Source: Streptococcus pseudopneumoniae (GTDB lineage: Bacteria; Bacillota; Bacilli; Lactobacillales; Streptococcaceae). Taken from it: DNA of 64,000 nucleotides. Each line of letters begins with the position of its first letter. The first letter of the stretch is position 1. The notes beneath the pieces were generated by a model that saw nothing but the letters and a program-made list of their open reading frames with translations, did no database searches and was not told the origin of the DNA. Location: NCBI RefSeq assembly GCF_001073085.1, contig NZ_JVFV01000041.1:19757-83756 (forward strand). The letters are read 5' to 3'. Both the position numbers and the translations under genes were made by a program. Positions 8,453 to 17,369 of the stretch are shown piece by piece.

Positions 8453-8930
8453 CTTTCACCTTCCAATTCATGTAAGAGGTCTTGTCCAATTCTGGAAATC
8501 CTCGTAACTCTGCCTTCACCTTTAATACTAAGGGAGAGGCATTTTCTTCGGTAATCTGCTCGATAGGAAGCCAAATTGCATTTGCTGAATCGTTACTTCC
8601 ATCAAGAACTTCATGAGGAAGTGATTTTTGAGAACGTTCTAAATCAAGTACGATATCATAAAAGGCCATGATATGATGTACGGCGAAGTCTTGCCCTTCT
8701 TCATGAACTAGCACATCATAAATCCTAGGATTGCAATAACGGATAAGCGTATACCCCGTCTCTTCCAGAACTTCTCTCTTGAGGGTTTCTGTCAATCCCT
8801 CACCGATTTCCTGACTACCACCTGGTAGGTCAAAGCGATGTTGATAGGGGCCTCTTGTTTTTACAATACAGAGCAGTTTCCCCTCTTGAAGACAGACTCC
8901 GTATACCCCAAAGTGTTTTTTGATTTCCAT
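8430..8930 (-). CDS. NUDIX hydrolase
   Basis: A 166-aa enzyme expected to hydrolyse a nucleoside diphosphate linked to some other group. The full NUDIX box is present at about residues 37-60, starting at GGSQEIGE and ending REVLEETGY, with the metal-binding RE..EE residues. The substrate cannot be read from the sequence. The C-terminal tail (FPELDKTSYMNWKV) resembles streptococcal NUDIX proteins. The ribosome binding site before the ATG is weak (AAAGAATAGAAT). It overlaps the following PEP-domain gene by 23 bp, so the two are probably functionally linked. Confidence 0.9.
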   Translation of the reverse strand: MEIKKHFGVYGVCLQEGKLLCIVKTRGPYQHRFDLPGGSQEIGEGLTETLKREVLEETGYTLIRYCNPRIYDVLVHEEGQDFAVHHIMAFYDIVLDLERSQKSLPHEVLDGSNDSANAIWLPIEQITEENASPLVLKVKAELRGFPELDKTSYMNWKVKDEKPTGS

Positions 8931-8969
8931 ATTCTATTCTTTCTTAAACTCCAAGATTGCTAGCTCACC

Positions 8970-9575
8970 TTATCCCTTAAAAGGAAAGAGGCTATAGATT
9001 TCATGATCCTTGATATACTTCTTCAGTATCTCCATATTCCCTTCAATTTTTGCCTGGATATCTGTCTCTTCACAAGTTGACTCAGTAATAAAGAGGTGAA
9101 TTTTTAATAAATCTGTCAAGTATAGCAAACGGCGTTCCATTTCCGATTCAGGACTTGAAGCTTGCTCGATTTTTGCAAGCTTTTGCTCCAAGCTATCACC
9201 ATTCAAAAATCTCTGATGAACTCTCCTTCTTATGTTTTGAGTGGATTCCTCCCCTTGTTCTAATGGAGATAAAAGGAGTTTTTTATAGACGAATAACTGA
9301 TTTTCTTTTTCTCTTTCCAGATAGGCCAATAAAACTAGAGAGCTATCAACAAAGGTCCAGCTGTTATAATTCCCTTCAAATGGAACTTGTATGATCCTAT
9401 CTAATAATACCTTAGCCATTTCCTCTTGACCATCCAGATAAAGTAAATAGGCCAGATGATTCAGTGATTCGAGATAACTAACTTGGGTCTTCTTATTCTT
9501 TTTTAATATTTTATCTAAATAGGGATGTAGGTCTGGATGATTTTCCACTAGCTCAACTACTTCTGATAGCTTCAT
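8970..9575 (-). CDS. Hypothetical helical protein in immunity-like cluster
   Basis: A 201-aa soluble protein I cannot assign to a named family with confidence. It is mostly alpha-helical with repeat-like helices (YLESLNHLAYLLYLDGQEEMA resembles a TPR-like pair near residues 33-55). No signal peptide, membrane segment or catalytic motif is visible. The ATG has AAAGGATTTCAG upstream. Its neighbours are SMI1/KNR4- and Imm51-like proteins of the same orientation, so an immunity or toxin-binding role is an inference from context only. Confidence 0.6.
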   Translation of the reverse strand: MKLSEVVELVENHPDLHPYLDKILKKNKKTQVSYLESLNHLAYLLYLDGQEEMAKVLLDRIIQVPFEGNYNSWTFVDSSLVLLAYLEREKENQLFVYKKLLLSPLEQGEESTQNIRRRVHQRFLNGDSLEQKLAKIEQASSPESEMERRLLYLTDLLKIHLFITESTCEETDIQAKIEGNMEILKKYIKDHEIYSLFPFKG

Positions 9576-9626
9576 CTGAAATCCTTTCTATTCTTTTTTA
9601 AAATAATTTAAAGAGATTTTAGTCAA

Positions 9627-9998
9627 CTAATCCAACTCTGCTCTACTGAACAAGTCTTTCATAGATTCGATATCATCACAAAATTCTTTAAATCCTAAAG
9701 CGAATTTAGCCAAGGCGTCCACCTTGGAAGAATAGGCACAAAACATACTTCCTTCAGGATCAAAGTCTATTGCATCGCTTAATTCAGGCATTTTTTCCTC
9801 CAAAAATACCAAAGCTAGCGATGCCCAATCGTAGCCATTTCCTTCAAATCCCTCCTCTTCTCGAGTGTCAAACACTTCCTGTCTGTATTCTCCATCTGGG
9901 TAATAAATAAACGACCCGCGAACATTTTTAGGATCCTCATCATATACAAGCAGGCTAAAAGGGGCAATATTTTCATTTATGTTTTCGTAATCTATCAT
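9627..9998 (-). CDS. Imm51-like immunity protein
   Basis: A 123-aa acidic soluble protein. The core stretches GNGYDWASLALVFLEEKMPEL, DFDPEGSMFCAYSSKVDAL and the C-terminal DLFSRAELD match what I remember of the Imm51 immunity-protein family of polymorphic toxin systems. Imm51 proteins would neutralise a secreted or contact-delivered toxin, but no toxin gene is nearby. The start has AAAGGAGTTAAGAA upstream. It sits in a run of similar small immunity-like genes. Confidence 0.65.
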   Translation of the reverse strand: MIDYENINENIAPFSLLVYDEDPKNVRGSFIYYPDGEYRQEVFDTREEEGFEGNGYDWASLALVFLEEKMPELSDAIDFDPEGSMFCAYSSKVDALAKFALGFKEFCDDIESMKDLFSRAELD

Positions 9999-10051
9999 TT
10001 CTTAACTCCTTTTTTTATTATCAATGGAACTGCAACATTCTAGCTTTGTAA

Positions 10052-10390
10052 CTAGGGTTCAAAGGGCATAAAACTATCATGCTGCTGATAATATTTCAAA
10101 GCCTCGACCAAGTCTTGGGGACTTGCATCTGGCTTTTCCTCAAGTGCAACCGTGAGAACATCAATCAACTGCTCTCCATAGTAGACTAGCTGGAGATCTT
10201 GCTCCACTACATCAGCAGGGTAAATATCACGGTCTTCCACGACATCCGGATAATCTGACATCCAATAGAGCCTATCTAGTGCCAGTTCTCCATCCTCCTT
10301 GCCATAGAGGCAAAAATCATCTGAAGTTAGTTGATCCGCTCGCACCTGCTCAATAATCTGCTCTAGTGAAAGTTCTTGGTGTTTCCGCAT
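10052..10390 (-). CDS. Small acidic protein, DUF7716-like
   Basis: A 112-aa, strongly acidic protein. The C-terminal part (DASPQDLVEALKYYQQHDSFMPF) resembles the end of DUF7716 proteins, which often sit beside toxin-immunity genes; the assignment is tentative. The N-terminal half has SLEQIIEQVRADQLTSDDFCLYG and no catalytic motif. The ATG follows AAGGAGAAGGG at close spacing. Gap to the upstream SMI1/KNR4 gene is 18 bp, so they share one transcript. Confidence 0.55.
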   Translation of the reverse strand: MRKHQELSLEQIIEQVRADQLTSDDFCLYGKEDGELALDRLYWMSDYPDVVEDRDIYPADVVEQDLQLVYYGEQLIDVLTVALEEKPDASPQDLVEALKYYQQHDSFMPFEP

Positions 10391-10408
10391 CCCTTCTCCT
10401 TTTTAGTC

Positions 10409-10828
10409 TCACTCTTCAACAAAGGAATTTAAAAAATCCTCAAAAGATGGCCATTGACTATACAACTCAGCTTTTTCTTCTAGAACATAGAAGTACACCT
10501 TGCCATAATCTTCTGCCCTTAAAGAAAGAGCATAGTTGCCTGATCCAGGATCATAGGCGAAATGAAGAAGGTCTGTTGCCTTAAATCCTTCAGGCAAAAC
10601 CTCATCGTCAAACCAATTCAGAGACTTTCTCATCTCATCAAGTGAATCAAAGGAATTGAAAGGAAAGATATGACGATCATCGTGGACACCCCTTACTTGG
10701 GGCTGGCCTCCGTTGTACTTAAGGTAAAAATCCTTCATGGCTTCCGATAATTTCTTCCCAAGAATCTCCTCAAATTGTAAAAAATCTTCTTTTGAAATCG
10801 GTGAATCTGCATCTAGCACTCTAAACAT
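10409..10828 (-). CDS. SMI1/KNR4 family protein (immunity-like)
   Basis: A 139-aa SMI1/KNR4 (SUKH) fold protein. The sequence shows the family pattern: ISKEDFLQFEEILGKKLSEAMKDFYLKYNGG at the N-terminus (long segment, residues about 11-41), IFPFNSFDSLDEM, LLHFAYDPGSGNYALSL, and a final WPSFEDFLNSF. SUKH proteins are the commonest immunity proteins of bacterial polymorphic toxins. The ribosome binding site is GGGAGGGAGAAATC. It lies 18 bp after the next SMI1/KNR4 gene, so the two are co-transcribed. Confidence 0.85.
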   Translation of the reverse strand: MFRVLDADSPISKEDFLQFEEILGKKLSEAMKDFYLKYNGGQPQVRGVHDDRHIFPFNSFDSLDEMRKSLNWFDDEVLPEGFKATDLLHFAYDPGSGNYALSLRAEDYGKVYFYVLEEKAELYSQWPSFEDFLNSFVEE

Positions 10829-10846
10829 GATTTCTCCCTCCCAGTT

Positions 10847-11182
10847 TTACAACTCTTCCTCTAAACTCTTATCAATAAAGTCATAAACGTTTGTAGCAAC
10901 TTTTTGCATTTCTAAGGAGCCTAAAGCACCCAAGTCATTTTCATAAATGCAATCATCTGCATTTTTCTTAATAAAGTAGGCCAAATCTCCTTCCTGTCCA
11001 ATCATAAAGTAATCTGGCTCTACTTCCTCAATCTGATAAGTTTCATTACGCTCTTTTAGATCTTCCTTGGCATACAAACAGATACCGGTATCTCCAATTT
11101 CATAGGGGGCAATCTCTTCCCACTCTGATAAAAAACGATAGTAGAGATTGGGCAAGACAAATCCAAACTCATCTCTTTTCAT
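10847..11182 (-). CDS. SMI1/KNR4-like protein
   Basis: A 111-aa acidic protein that looks like a short SMI1/KNR4 (SUKH) member. FGFVLPNLYYRFLSEWEEIAP at the start, GDTGICLYAKEDL, DYFMIGQEGDLAYFIKK and the end segment VATNVYDFIDKSL follow the family order. The start has TAGAGGTAAGCT upstream. It and the next gene form a tandem pair of diverged SUKH proteins, which is typical of immunity arrays collected against several toxins. Confidence 0.7.
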   Translation of the reverse strand: MKRDEFGFVLPNLYYRFLSEWEEIAPYEIGDTGICLYAKEDLKERNETYQIEEVEPDYFMIGQEGDLAYFIKKNADDCIYENDLGALGSLEMQKVATNVYDFIDKSLEEEL

Positions 11183-11218
11183 AGCTTACCTCTACATATT
11201 CACAGAATACCAACTATG

Positions 11219-11917
11219 CTACTTCAAAGACCATCCACCGTCAATAGTGAGAATTTGCCCCTGCATGGCGCTTGCTTTTCCACCTGCTAAAAAGAGACTA
11301 ACTTCAGCCACTTCTTCTGGCTCAATCCAGCGTTTGATGGGTGTTTCACTAGCTACCCAGTCAGCTAGTCCACCTGGTTCAAAATCAGCTGCGGTCATAC
11401 CAGTCTTAACCGCACCAGGAGCAATCCCAAAGACCTGGATACCAGCTTCAGCATAGTCTAGAGCTAATTGCTTGGTAAATCCTGCTAAGGCATGTTTGGA
11501 CGAGGTATAGGCGTGACCACCCCCGCCTGCTAGACTTGAGGCAATGGAACACATATTGATGATGATCCCTCGCTTATTTTCAAACATGTTCATCAAATAA
11601 TAGCGGGTTAACTCCACTGGAGTCACATAGTTGATTTCAAAAATCTCTTGGATTTCTTGGGCTGTTTGTTCTAGTAAAGGTTTGTAGTCATCCAAAACTC
11701 CAGCTGTATTGCAGAGAACATCAACCTGAGGACACCAGTCAAAAATTGGTTCCAAGTCAAGCGTTAAATCACGTTGTAAAAAGTGAAAGTCACCCTGTAA
11801 ATCAGGATTTTCACCCTGATCCACTCCAAAAACCTGACAACCTTTTTCTAAAAAGAGTCGAGCTTGAGCCAGACCAATCCCTGAGCTAACACCTGTAATC
11901 AATACACGTTTAGTCAT
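11219..11917 (-). CDS. Short-chain dehydrogenase/reductase, 3-oxoacyl-ACP-reductase-like
   Basis: A 232-aa NAD(P)-dependent oxidoreductase. The Rossmann motif is TGVSSGIG at residues 8-15, NTAG stands for the NNAG motif near residue 90, and the catalytic Ser (MCSIASS) and YTSSK lie near residues 120-142. The end IDGGWSLK is typical of SDRs. It is named after FabG-like enzymes, but the fatty-acid gene cluster is elsewhere and its substrate is unknown. Its ATG overlaps the DUF2829 stop by 8 bp. Confidence 0.88.
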   Translation of the reverse strand: MTKRVLITGVSSGIGLAQARLFLEKGCQVFGVDQGENPDLQGDFHFLQRDLTLDLEPIFDWCPQVDVLCNTAGVLDDYKPLLEQTAQEIQEIFEINYVTPVELTRYYLMNMFENKRGIIINMCSIASSLAGGGGHAYTSSKHALAGFTKQLALDYAEAGIQVFGIAPGAVKTGMTAADFEPGGLADWVASETPIKRWIEPEEVAEVSLFLAGGKASAMQGQILTIDGGWSLK

Positions 11918-12146
11918 GGACTTCCACCCAATCCGTCGCTAAGACATCACAAGGAGTTGGACTCCACATAGAAAAACCTTCCCCTTCACCAGATACGTTG
12001 ATGAGGAAATAGGGTGTCACTTCAAGGGCGACGCCATTTTGCTCGATAGTATCAAAGAGCTGGACATAGTTTTCAGCTCCACCCCAGCTAGTTCGTACAT
12101 ATTTTTTCTTAGCCTTTAGTCCAGGCAAAATTTCTTCAAATGTCAT
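11910..12146 (-). CDS. DUF2829 (Tad2-like) protein
   Basis: A 78-aa protein of the DUF2829 / MW1434-like family. FEEILPGLKAKKKYVRTSW, YFLINVSGEGEGFSMWSPT and the closing DVLATDWVEV match the family core. The phage anti-defence protein Tad2, which sequesters the Thoeris cyclic-nucleotide signal, belongs to the same DUF. A chromosomal member could bind a similar nucleotide, but that is inference. It is the first gene of the operon, with AAAGGAGAAAAAC before the ATG, and it overlaps the SDR gene by 8 bp. Confidence 0.8.
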   Translation of the reverse strand: MTFEEILPGLKAKKKYVRTSWGGAENYVQLFDTIEQNGVALEVTPYFLINVSGEGEGFSMWSPTPCDVLATDWVEVHD

Positions 12147-12181
12147 GTTTTTCTCCTTTGTTATCTATGAATCTTAATTTC

Positions 12182-12190
12182 ATTATAACA
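12182..12190 (-). promoter_or_regulatory. Extended -10 promoter of the DUF2829-led operon
   Basis: On the minus strand TGTTATAAT begins right after the terminator of the aldo/keto reductase gene and lies about 36 bp upstream of the DUF2829 ATG. Confidence 0.55.
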
Positions 12191-12216
12191 AAAAACCGTT
12201 TTCCAACGGCTTTTTG
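12190..12216 (-). terminator. Terminator of aldo/keto reductase gene
   Basis: CCGTT (12196-12200) pairs with AACGG (12205-12209), with A-tract and T-tract on either side (minus tail TTTTTTG). Confidence 0.75.
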
Positions 12217-12244
12217 ACTGTGATTTCTTAAAATGCATTTTTTC

Positions 12245-13171
12245 CTATGGCAAATCATTCCCTGCTGCGAGGTAAATCTCATACCATTCTTTTCGAGTTA
12301 GATTAACATTACTTGATTGACTTGCTTCTATCAAATGTTTAGGGTTAGTTGTTCCTACTACTGCCTGCATCTTAGCTGGGTAGCGTAACACCCAAGCGAT
12401 AGCAATAGCTGATGGGCTCACACCGTATTTTAAGGCTAATCGATTTAGAACCTCATTTAGATTTTGAAATTGCTCTTTGCCAACAAAATTGCCCTTAAAA
12501 TAGCCAAACTGCAAAACTGACCAGGCCTGAATGACCATATCGTTTAGTTTGCAGTATTCAAAGACGCTACCATCACGCACAGCAGCCTTGTCCCCTTCCA
12601 TATTGACATGGAAACCTGCCTCAAAACCAGGAGTGAATGCTGCACTTAGTTGTAATTGATTGATCGTTAATGGCTGTTTGACTTCTTTCTTCAGCAACTC
12701 TATCATCATGGGATTTTGGTTGGACACACCAAAGTCTAGAACCTTACCTGATTTGTGAAGGATATCGAAGGCCTCTGCCACTTGATCAGCTTCCATTAAG
12801 GCATCTGGGCGATGGAGAAGCAAACTATCTAGGTAATCAACCTGCAATCGTTGTAGAATCCCGTCTACTGACTCCAAAATATAATCTTTTGAAAAATCAA
12901 AATAGGTAAATTCTTCTATGCGAATGCCACACTTGGACTGAATCCACATCTTTTCTCGCAGGTCAGGACGATTGTTTAACACTTGACCCAGTAATTCTTC
13001 GCACCGACCACGACCATAGATATCTGCCAAGTCAAAGGCATTGATTCCGACAGATAGGGCTGTTTCAACCAGTTCCTCAACTTCTTTAACCGACTTGTCA
13101 CTGATTCGCATCATGCCTAGGACGATTTCGGACAATTCTCTTTTCTCTTGACCAAATGGAATGTATTTCAT
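12245..13171 (-). CDS. Aldo/keto reductase
   Basis: A 308-aa NADPH-dependent oxidoreductase with a TIM-barrel fold, YdhF-type. The catalytic tetrad is visible: Asp and Tyr in FDLADIYGRG, Lys in QSKCG and His in LLLHRPD. The cofactor region near the C-terminus reads VVGTTNPKHLIEA. The ATG follows CGGAGGAAGTTGCC. It is transcribed alone between a good promoter and the terminator at 12190-12216. The physiological substrate cannot be told. Confidence 0.9.
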   Translation of the reverse strand: MKYIPFGQEKRELSEIVLGMMRISDKSVKEVEELVETALSVGINAFDLADIYGRGRCEELLGQVLNNRPDLREKMWIQSKCGIRIEEFTYFDFSKDYILESVDGILQRLQVDYLDSLLLHRPDALMEADQVAEAFDILHKSGKVLDFGVSNQNPMMIELLKKEVKQPLTINQLQLSAAFTPGFEAGFHVNMEGDKAAVRDGSVFEYCKLNDMVIQAWSVLQFGYFKGNFVGKEQFQNLNEVLNRLALKYGVSPSAIAIAWVLRYPAKMQAVVGTTNPKHLIEASQSSNVNLTRKEWYEIYLAAGNDLP

Positions 13172-13194
13172 GGCAACTTCCTCCGTTTTTCTTC

Positions 13195-13223
13195 ATTATA
13201 AAGCAGAATGACACTTTTATCAA
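13195..13223 (-). promoter_or_regulatory. Promoter of the aldo/keto reductase gene
   Basis: TTGATA (13218-13223), 17-bp spacer, TATAAT (13195-13200) on the minus strand. Confidence 0.8.
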
Positions 13224-13240
13224 CTGCTATCTCACAAAAG

Positions 13241-13268
13241 AAAAGAACCAGCTTAAACTGGTCCTTTT
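13241..13268 (-). terminator. metG terminator
   Basis: ACCAG (13247-13251) pairs with CTGGT (13258-13262) inside A-rich and T-rich flanks, immediately after the metG stop. Confidence 0.75.
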
Positions 13269-13273
13269 AGATT

Positions 13274-15271
13274 TTATCCAATCACACTTCCGTTTGGTAC
13301 AGACGGATCAACTGTGAGAAGGGTTAATTTGCCATCATGTTCAGCTGAGAGGATCATACCTTGGCTGACATATTTTTTCATCATTTTACGTGGTTTGAGG
13401 TTAGCAACGATTTGTACTTTCTTGCCGACCAATTCTTGTTCGTTTGGATAGTACTTAGCAATTCCTGAGAGGATTTGGCGATCTTCACCATCTCCAGCAT
13501 CCAAGCGGAATTGAAGCAACTTATCAGAACCTTCTACTTTAGAAACTTCTTTTACTTCAGCAACACGGATTTCAACCTTATCGAAGTCTTCAAATTTGAT
13601 TTCATCCTTGTTGAGTTTGAGTTCAACTTCATCTGGATTCCATTCTTTTTCGACGGCTGGCTTGTTACCTTCCATTTGTTCCTTGATATAGGCGATTTCT
13701 TCTTCCATATCCAGACGTGGGAAGATAGGTGTTCCTTTGGCAACTACAGTGACATTTTCAGGGAAATCAGATAAACTCAAATTTTCAAGGCTAGAAACTT
13801 CTGCTAGACCAAGTTGAGTCAAGACTGCACGACTGGTTTCCATCATAAATGGCTCAATCAAGTGGGCTACGACACGAAGGCTGGCTGCCAAGTGACTCAT
13901 AACACTGGCCAATTGGTCACGATGAGCTTCATCCTTAGCCAGTACCCATGGAGCTGTCTCATCGATGTATTTGTTGGTACGTGAGATAAGAGTCCAAACT
14001 GCCTCAAGGGCACGTGGGTAGTCAACTGCTTCCATATAGGTGTGGTAGTCAGCGATTGATTGTTCTGCTACTTGAGCAAGAGCATTGTCAAACTCAGTTA
14101 CACCTTCTACATAGGCAGGGATTTGACCATCAAAGTACTTGTTAATCATTGAAACCGTTCGGTTGAGGAGGTTTCCGAGGTCATTTGCCAATTCATAGTT
14201 GATACGGCCTACATAATCTTCTGGAGTGAAGGTTCCGTCTGAACCAACTGGAAGGCTACGCATGAGGTAGTAACGAAGTGGATCGAGACCATAACGCTCT
14301 ACTAACATTTCAGGATAAACGACATTCCCTTTAGACTTAGACATCTTGCCGTCTTTCATGACAAACCAACCGTGGGCAATCAAACGGTCAGGCAATTTGA
14401 TATCCAACATCATAAGAAGGATTGGCCAGTAGATTGAGTGGAAACGAAGAATATCCTTTCCTACCATGTGGAAGACTGTTCCATTCCAGAACTTATCAAA
14501 GTTAGCGTGTTCATCTTGACCATAACCAAGAGCTGTCGCATAGTTAAGAAGGGCATCAATCCAAACGTAGACTACGTGTTTAGGATTTGATGGAACTGGT
14601 ACACCCCAGGTAAAGGTTGTACGAGATACTGCTAAATCTTCCAAACCAGGCTCGATAAAGTTTTTCAACATTTCATTGAGACGACCATCCGGAGTGATGA
14701 AGTCAGGATGTGATTTGAAAAATTCTACCAAACGGTCTTGGTATTTGCTGAGGCGAAGGAAGTAAGACTCTTCTGATACCCACTCCACTTCGTGACCTGA
14801 TGGAGCGATACCTCCCGTTACATTTCCAGCTTCATCACGGAAAACTTCCGCAAGCTGACTTTCTGTAAAGAATTCTTCATCTGAAACTGAATACCAACCA
14901 GAGTATTCACCCAAGTAAATATCATCTTGAGCAAGCAAGCGTTCAAAAACTTGAGCCACTACTTTTTCATGGTAGTCATCTGTGGTACGGATGAATTTAT
15001 CGTATGAGATATCCAATAATTTCCAGAGTTCTTTAACTCCAACTGCCATACCATCAACATAGGCTTGTGGTGTGATGCCAGCTTCTTCTGCTTTTTGTTG
15101 AATCTTTTGACCATGCTCATCCAAACCTGTCAAATAAAAGACATCGTAGCCCATAAGGCGTTTGTAGCGAGCTAAGACATCACAAGCGATGGTAGTGTAG
15201 GCAGAACCGATATGAAGTTTACCAGATGGATAGTAAATCGGCGTTGTAATATAAAAATTCTTTTCAGACAT
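13274..15271 (-). CDS. metG: Methionyl-tRNA synthetase
   Basis: Class I aminoacyl-tRNA synthetase that charges tRNA-Met. It has 665 aa from the ATG at 15269-15271. This start is chosen because AGGAAATATT lies upstream and the protein begins [20 protein letters not shown]; a longer frame from 15313 has no support. The HIGH motif is HIGSAY near residue 20 and the KMSKS motif is KMSKSKGN near residue 295. The anticodon-binding helical domain follows. A C-terminal OB-fold tRNA-binding domain ([20 protein letters not shown], residues about 565-665) mediates dimerisation. Confidence 0.97.
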   Translation of the reverse strand: MSEKNFYITTPIYYPSGKLHIGSAYTTIACDVLARYKRLMGYDVFYLTGLDEHGQKIQQKAEEAGITPQAYVDGMAVGVKELWKLLDISYDKFIRTTDDYHEKVVAQVFERLLAQDDIYLGEYSGWYSVSDEEFFTESQLAEVFRDEAGNVTGGIAPSGHEVEWVSEESYFLRLSKYQDRLVEFFKSHPDFITPDGRLNEMLKNFIEPGLEDLAVSRTTFTWGVPVPSNPKHVVYVWIDALLNYATALGYGQDEHANFDKFWNGTVFHMVGKDILRFHSIYWPILLMMLDIKLPDRLIAHGWFVMKDGKMSKSKGNVVYPEMLVERYGLDPLRYYLMRSLPVGSDGTFTPEDYVGRINYELANDLGNLLNRTVSMINKYFDGQIPAYVEGVTEFDNALAQVAEQSIADYHTYMEAVDYPRALEAVWTLISRTNKYIDETAPWVLAKDEAHRDQLASVMSHLAASLRVVAHLIEPFMMETSRAVLTQLGLAEVSSLENLSLSDFPENVTVVAKGTPIFPRLDMEEEIAYIKEQMEGNKPAVEKEWNPDEVELKLNKDEIKFEDFDKVEIRVAEVKEVSKVEGSDKLLQFRLDAGDGEDRQILSGIAKYYPNEQELVGKKVQIVANLKPRKMMKKYVSQGMILSAEHDGKLTLLTVDPSVPNGSVIG

Positions 15272-15316
15272 AATATTTCCTTTCCAGGCAAATGAAACCT
15301 GTTTTTCTAACACTTC

Positions 15317-15325
15317 ATTATATCA
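15317..15325 (-). promoter_or_regulatory. Extended -10 of metG
   Basis: TGATATAAT on the minus strand, about 45 bp upstream of the metG ATG. Confidence 0.55.
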
Positions 15326-15360
15326 CATTTTTAATGATTTTCGATAAGGAAATCCATACA

Positions 15361-15393
15361 AAAACAAGATAGACTAATGTCCATCTTGTTTTT
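15361..15393 (-). terminator. Terminator of the ABC exporter operon
   Basis: AAAACAAGAT (15361-15370) with GAC pairs with GTC and ATCTTGTTTT (ending 15392). T-tracts exist on both sides. Confidence 0.85.
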
Positions 15394-15406
15394 CCTGTTG
15401 ATTATC

Positions 15407-16666
15407 TTATTCATATCGAAGTGCTTCAATCGGATCCAGTTTAGAAGCCTTATTGGCTGGTAGAACACCGAATATCATACCGATGCCAGCTGAGACAGCT
15501 AAACTAAAGAGAGCGATTGGGATGGATACTCCAACTTCGATTCCTGCAATCATGTTTTGAAGAAGGACACCTGCAAGCATAGTCACCCCTGCAGCTAGCA
15601 CAAGACCGATGACCCCTCCTAACAAGGTTAAAATCATGGATTCAATCAAAAACTGAACCAGAATATTAGCCCGTGTTGCTCCTAGTGCTTTACGTAGACC
15701 AATCTCACGAGTACGCTCTGTCACCGAAACAAGCATAATGTTCATAACACCAGTACCACCGACAAAAAGGGAAATCCCCGCAATGGCACTAATAATCGTT
15801 GTTATGAAGCCAAACATTTGTTGCACTTCGTTGAAGGCTTCCGTTGCATCAGCTATCTGATATTCCCCTTGTTGAAGACCTGCAATCTCTGTCATTCTTC
15901 TTGCCAACTCTGGTCCCAAAGTCTGGGTTAAGCTAGTATCATTGACACGGAAGACAATATTTGAAATCTCATCTGTGTTAAAATTAGCTGCTAAGGAAAT
16001 ATTGGTCGTGATTGGTAGTCCTCCGACTCCAAAGGCTTTGACTGCCTTGGCTTCTTTACTTGCATAAACACCAATAACACGGTAACTAATTTCGTTTACT
16101 TCAATAATCTGATTAAGCGCATCTTTTGCTGAACCAAAAAGGCTATTGGCTAGTTCTTCATCTAGGATGATCACACTTGCGAAATCCTTATAATCTTGCG
16201 CTCTAAGGCCACGACCTGCAATGATTTCATTTTCGACCGCATCCATATAGGTGACATTCCCACCCGTCATGTTAGCGTGTTCGACCTTTTTATCCTTATA
16301 AGTCAAGGTCACATTGGCTGAGTTGGTCACATAGTAGCTATCCACTCCCTTGAGCTTAGCAGCTTCCTTGACCCATGCTTCTTGAGGTTTTGGTGGTTCA
16401 ACAAAATCTTCTTCTCGACCACCAGACAAGGTCAGGGCAGATTGTCTTTGTGTAAAGGAACCGTCCTTACTCTTGGTAGGTGAGAAAAAGACATGGATAT
16501 CTTTCTGGGACTTGGTCATATTTTTATTGACCTGACGAGACATTGAATCACCTAAGGCCATAATCACGACAACGGAGGATACACCGATGATAATCCCGAT
16601 CATGGTCAAGAAGGACCGCATCTTGTGGGCCATAATGGATGAAAAGGCAAATTTCAGATTCTGCAT
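15407..16666 (-). CDS. MacB-type ABC exporter permease
   Basis: A 419-aa integral membrane protein with the MacB/FtsX architecture. One N-terminal membrane helix lies at about residues 16-40. A large extracellular periplasmic-core-like domain covers about 45-280, and three C-terminal helices lie near 290-315, 340-370 and 380-405. TERTREIGLRKALGA near residue 310 is the cytoplasmic loop conserved in this family. It is the last gene of a three-gene operon with the ATPase and the membrane-fusion protein. The orthologous operon in S. pneumoniae (SP_0785-0787 from memory) protects against LL-37 and some antibiotics; the same role here is inferred. Confidence 0.93.
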   Translation of the reverse strand: MQNLKFAFSSIMAHKMRSFLTMIGIIIGVSSVVVIMALGDSMSRQVNKNMTKSQKDIHVFFSPTKSKDGSFTQRQSALTLSGGREEDFVEPPKPQEAWVKEAAKLKGVDSYYVTNSANVTLTYKDKKVEHANMTGGNVTYMDAVENEIIAGRGLRAQDYKDFASVIILDEELANSLFGSAKDALNQIIEVNEISYRVIGVYASKEAKAVKAFGVGGLPITTNISLAANFNTDEISNIVFRVNDTSLTQTLGPELARRMTEIAGLQQGEYQIADATEAFNEVQQMFGFITTIISAIAGISLFVGGTGVMNIMLVSVTERTREIGLRKALGATRANILVQFLIESMILTLLGGVIGLVLAAGVTMLAGVLLQNMIAGIEVGVSIPIALFSLAVSAGIGMIFGVLPANKASKLDPIEALRYE

Positions 16667-16667
16667 C

Positions 16668-17369
16668 TTAGTTTTCCTCCTTTTCTACTAGGCCACTATC
16701 AGACGAAATGACACCATCACGGATGACGATTTGACGTTTGGCATAAGCAGCGATTTCAGGCTCATGCGTAACCATGATAATGGTTTTTCCTTCTTTGTTT
16801 AATTCAACCAAAAGCTGCATAATCTGATTTCCAGTTTTAGTATCTAAGGCTCCAGTAGGTTCATCTGCCAAGATAATCGAAGGATTATTGACCAATGCAC
16901 GCGCAATGGCAACCCTTTGCTTCTGACCACCTGACAACTCCGAAGGTAAATGATGACTACGCTCTGTCAACTCAACCTTTTCTAGATACTCTTCTGCTAA
17001 TTTGCGACGTTTTGAAGCTGAAACTCCAGCATAAATCAAGGGTAATTCTACGTTTTGAAGAGCATTGAGCTTGGACAAGAGAAAGAATTGTTGAAAGACG
17101 AAGCCGATTTCCTGATTTCGAACCTTGGCTAATTGTTTTTCACCTAAACCAGCTACTTCTTTTCCATCTAGAAAATACTGACCACTTGTAGGTGTATCTA
17201 ACATACCGATGGTATTCATGAGGGTGGACTTACCAGAACCTGATGGTCCCATGATTGCTACAAATTCTCCCTCGTGAACTTCTAGATTAATGTTTTTAAG
17301 GACTTGAAGTTCTTGATCACCATTGCGATAGCTACGACAGATATTTTTGAGGCTAATTAGTTGCTTCAT
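16668..17369 (-). CDS. ABC exporter ATP-binding protein (MacB/LolD type)
   Basis: A 233-aa ATPase. Walker A is GPSGSGKST near residue 41, the Q-loop is FVFQQFFLL, the signature is LSGGQKQRVAIARAL near residue 142, and Walker B is IILADEPTGALD with the D-loop. The H-loop is VTHEPE. It powers the adjacent permease. One base separates it from the permease gene, and its start lies inside the end of the membrane-fusion gene (17-bp overlap), so the three are translated in concert. Confidence 0.95.
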   Translation of the reverse strand: MKQLISLKNICRSYRNGDQELQVLKNINLEVHEGEFVAIMGPSGSGKSTLMNTIGMLDTPTSGQYFLDGKEVAGLGEKQLAKVRNQEIGFVFQQFFLLSKLNALQNVELPLIYAGVSASKRRKLAEEYLEKVELTERSHHLPSELSGGQKQRVAIARALVNNPSIILADEPTGALDTKTGNQIMQLLVELNKEGKTIIMVTHEPEIAAYAKRQIVIRDGVISSDSGLVEKEEN

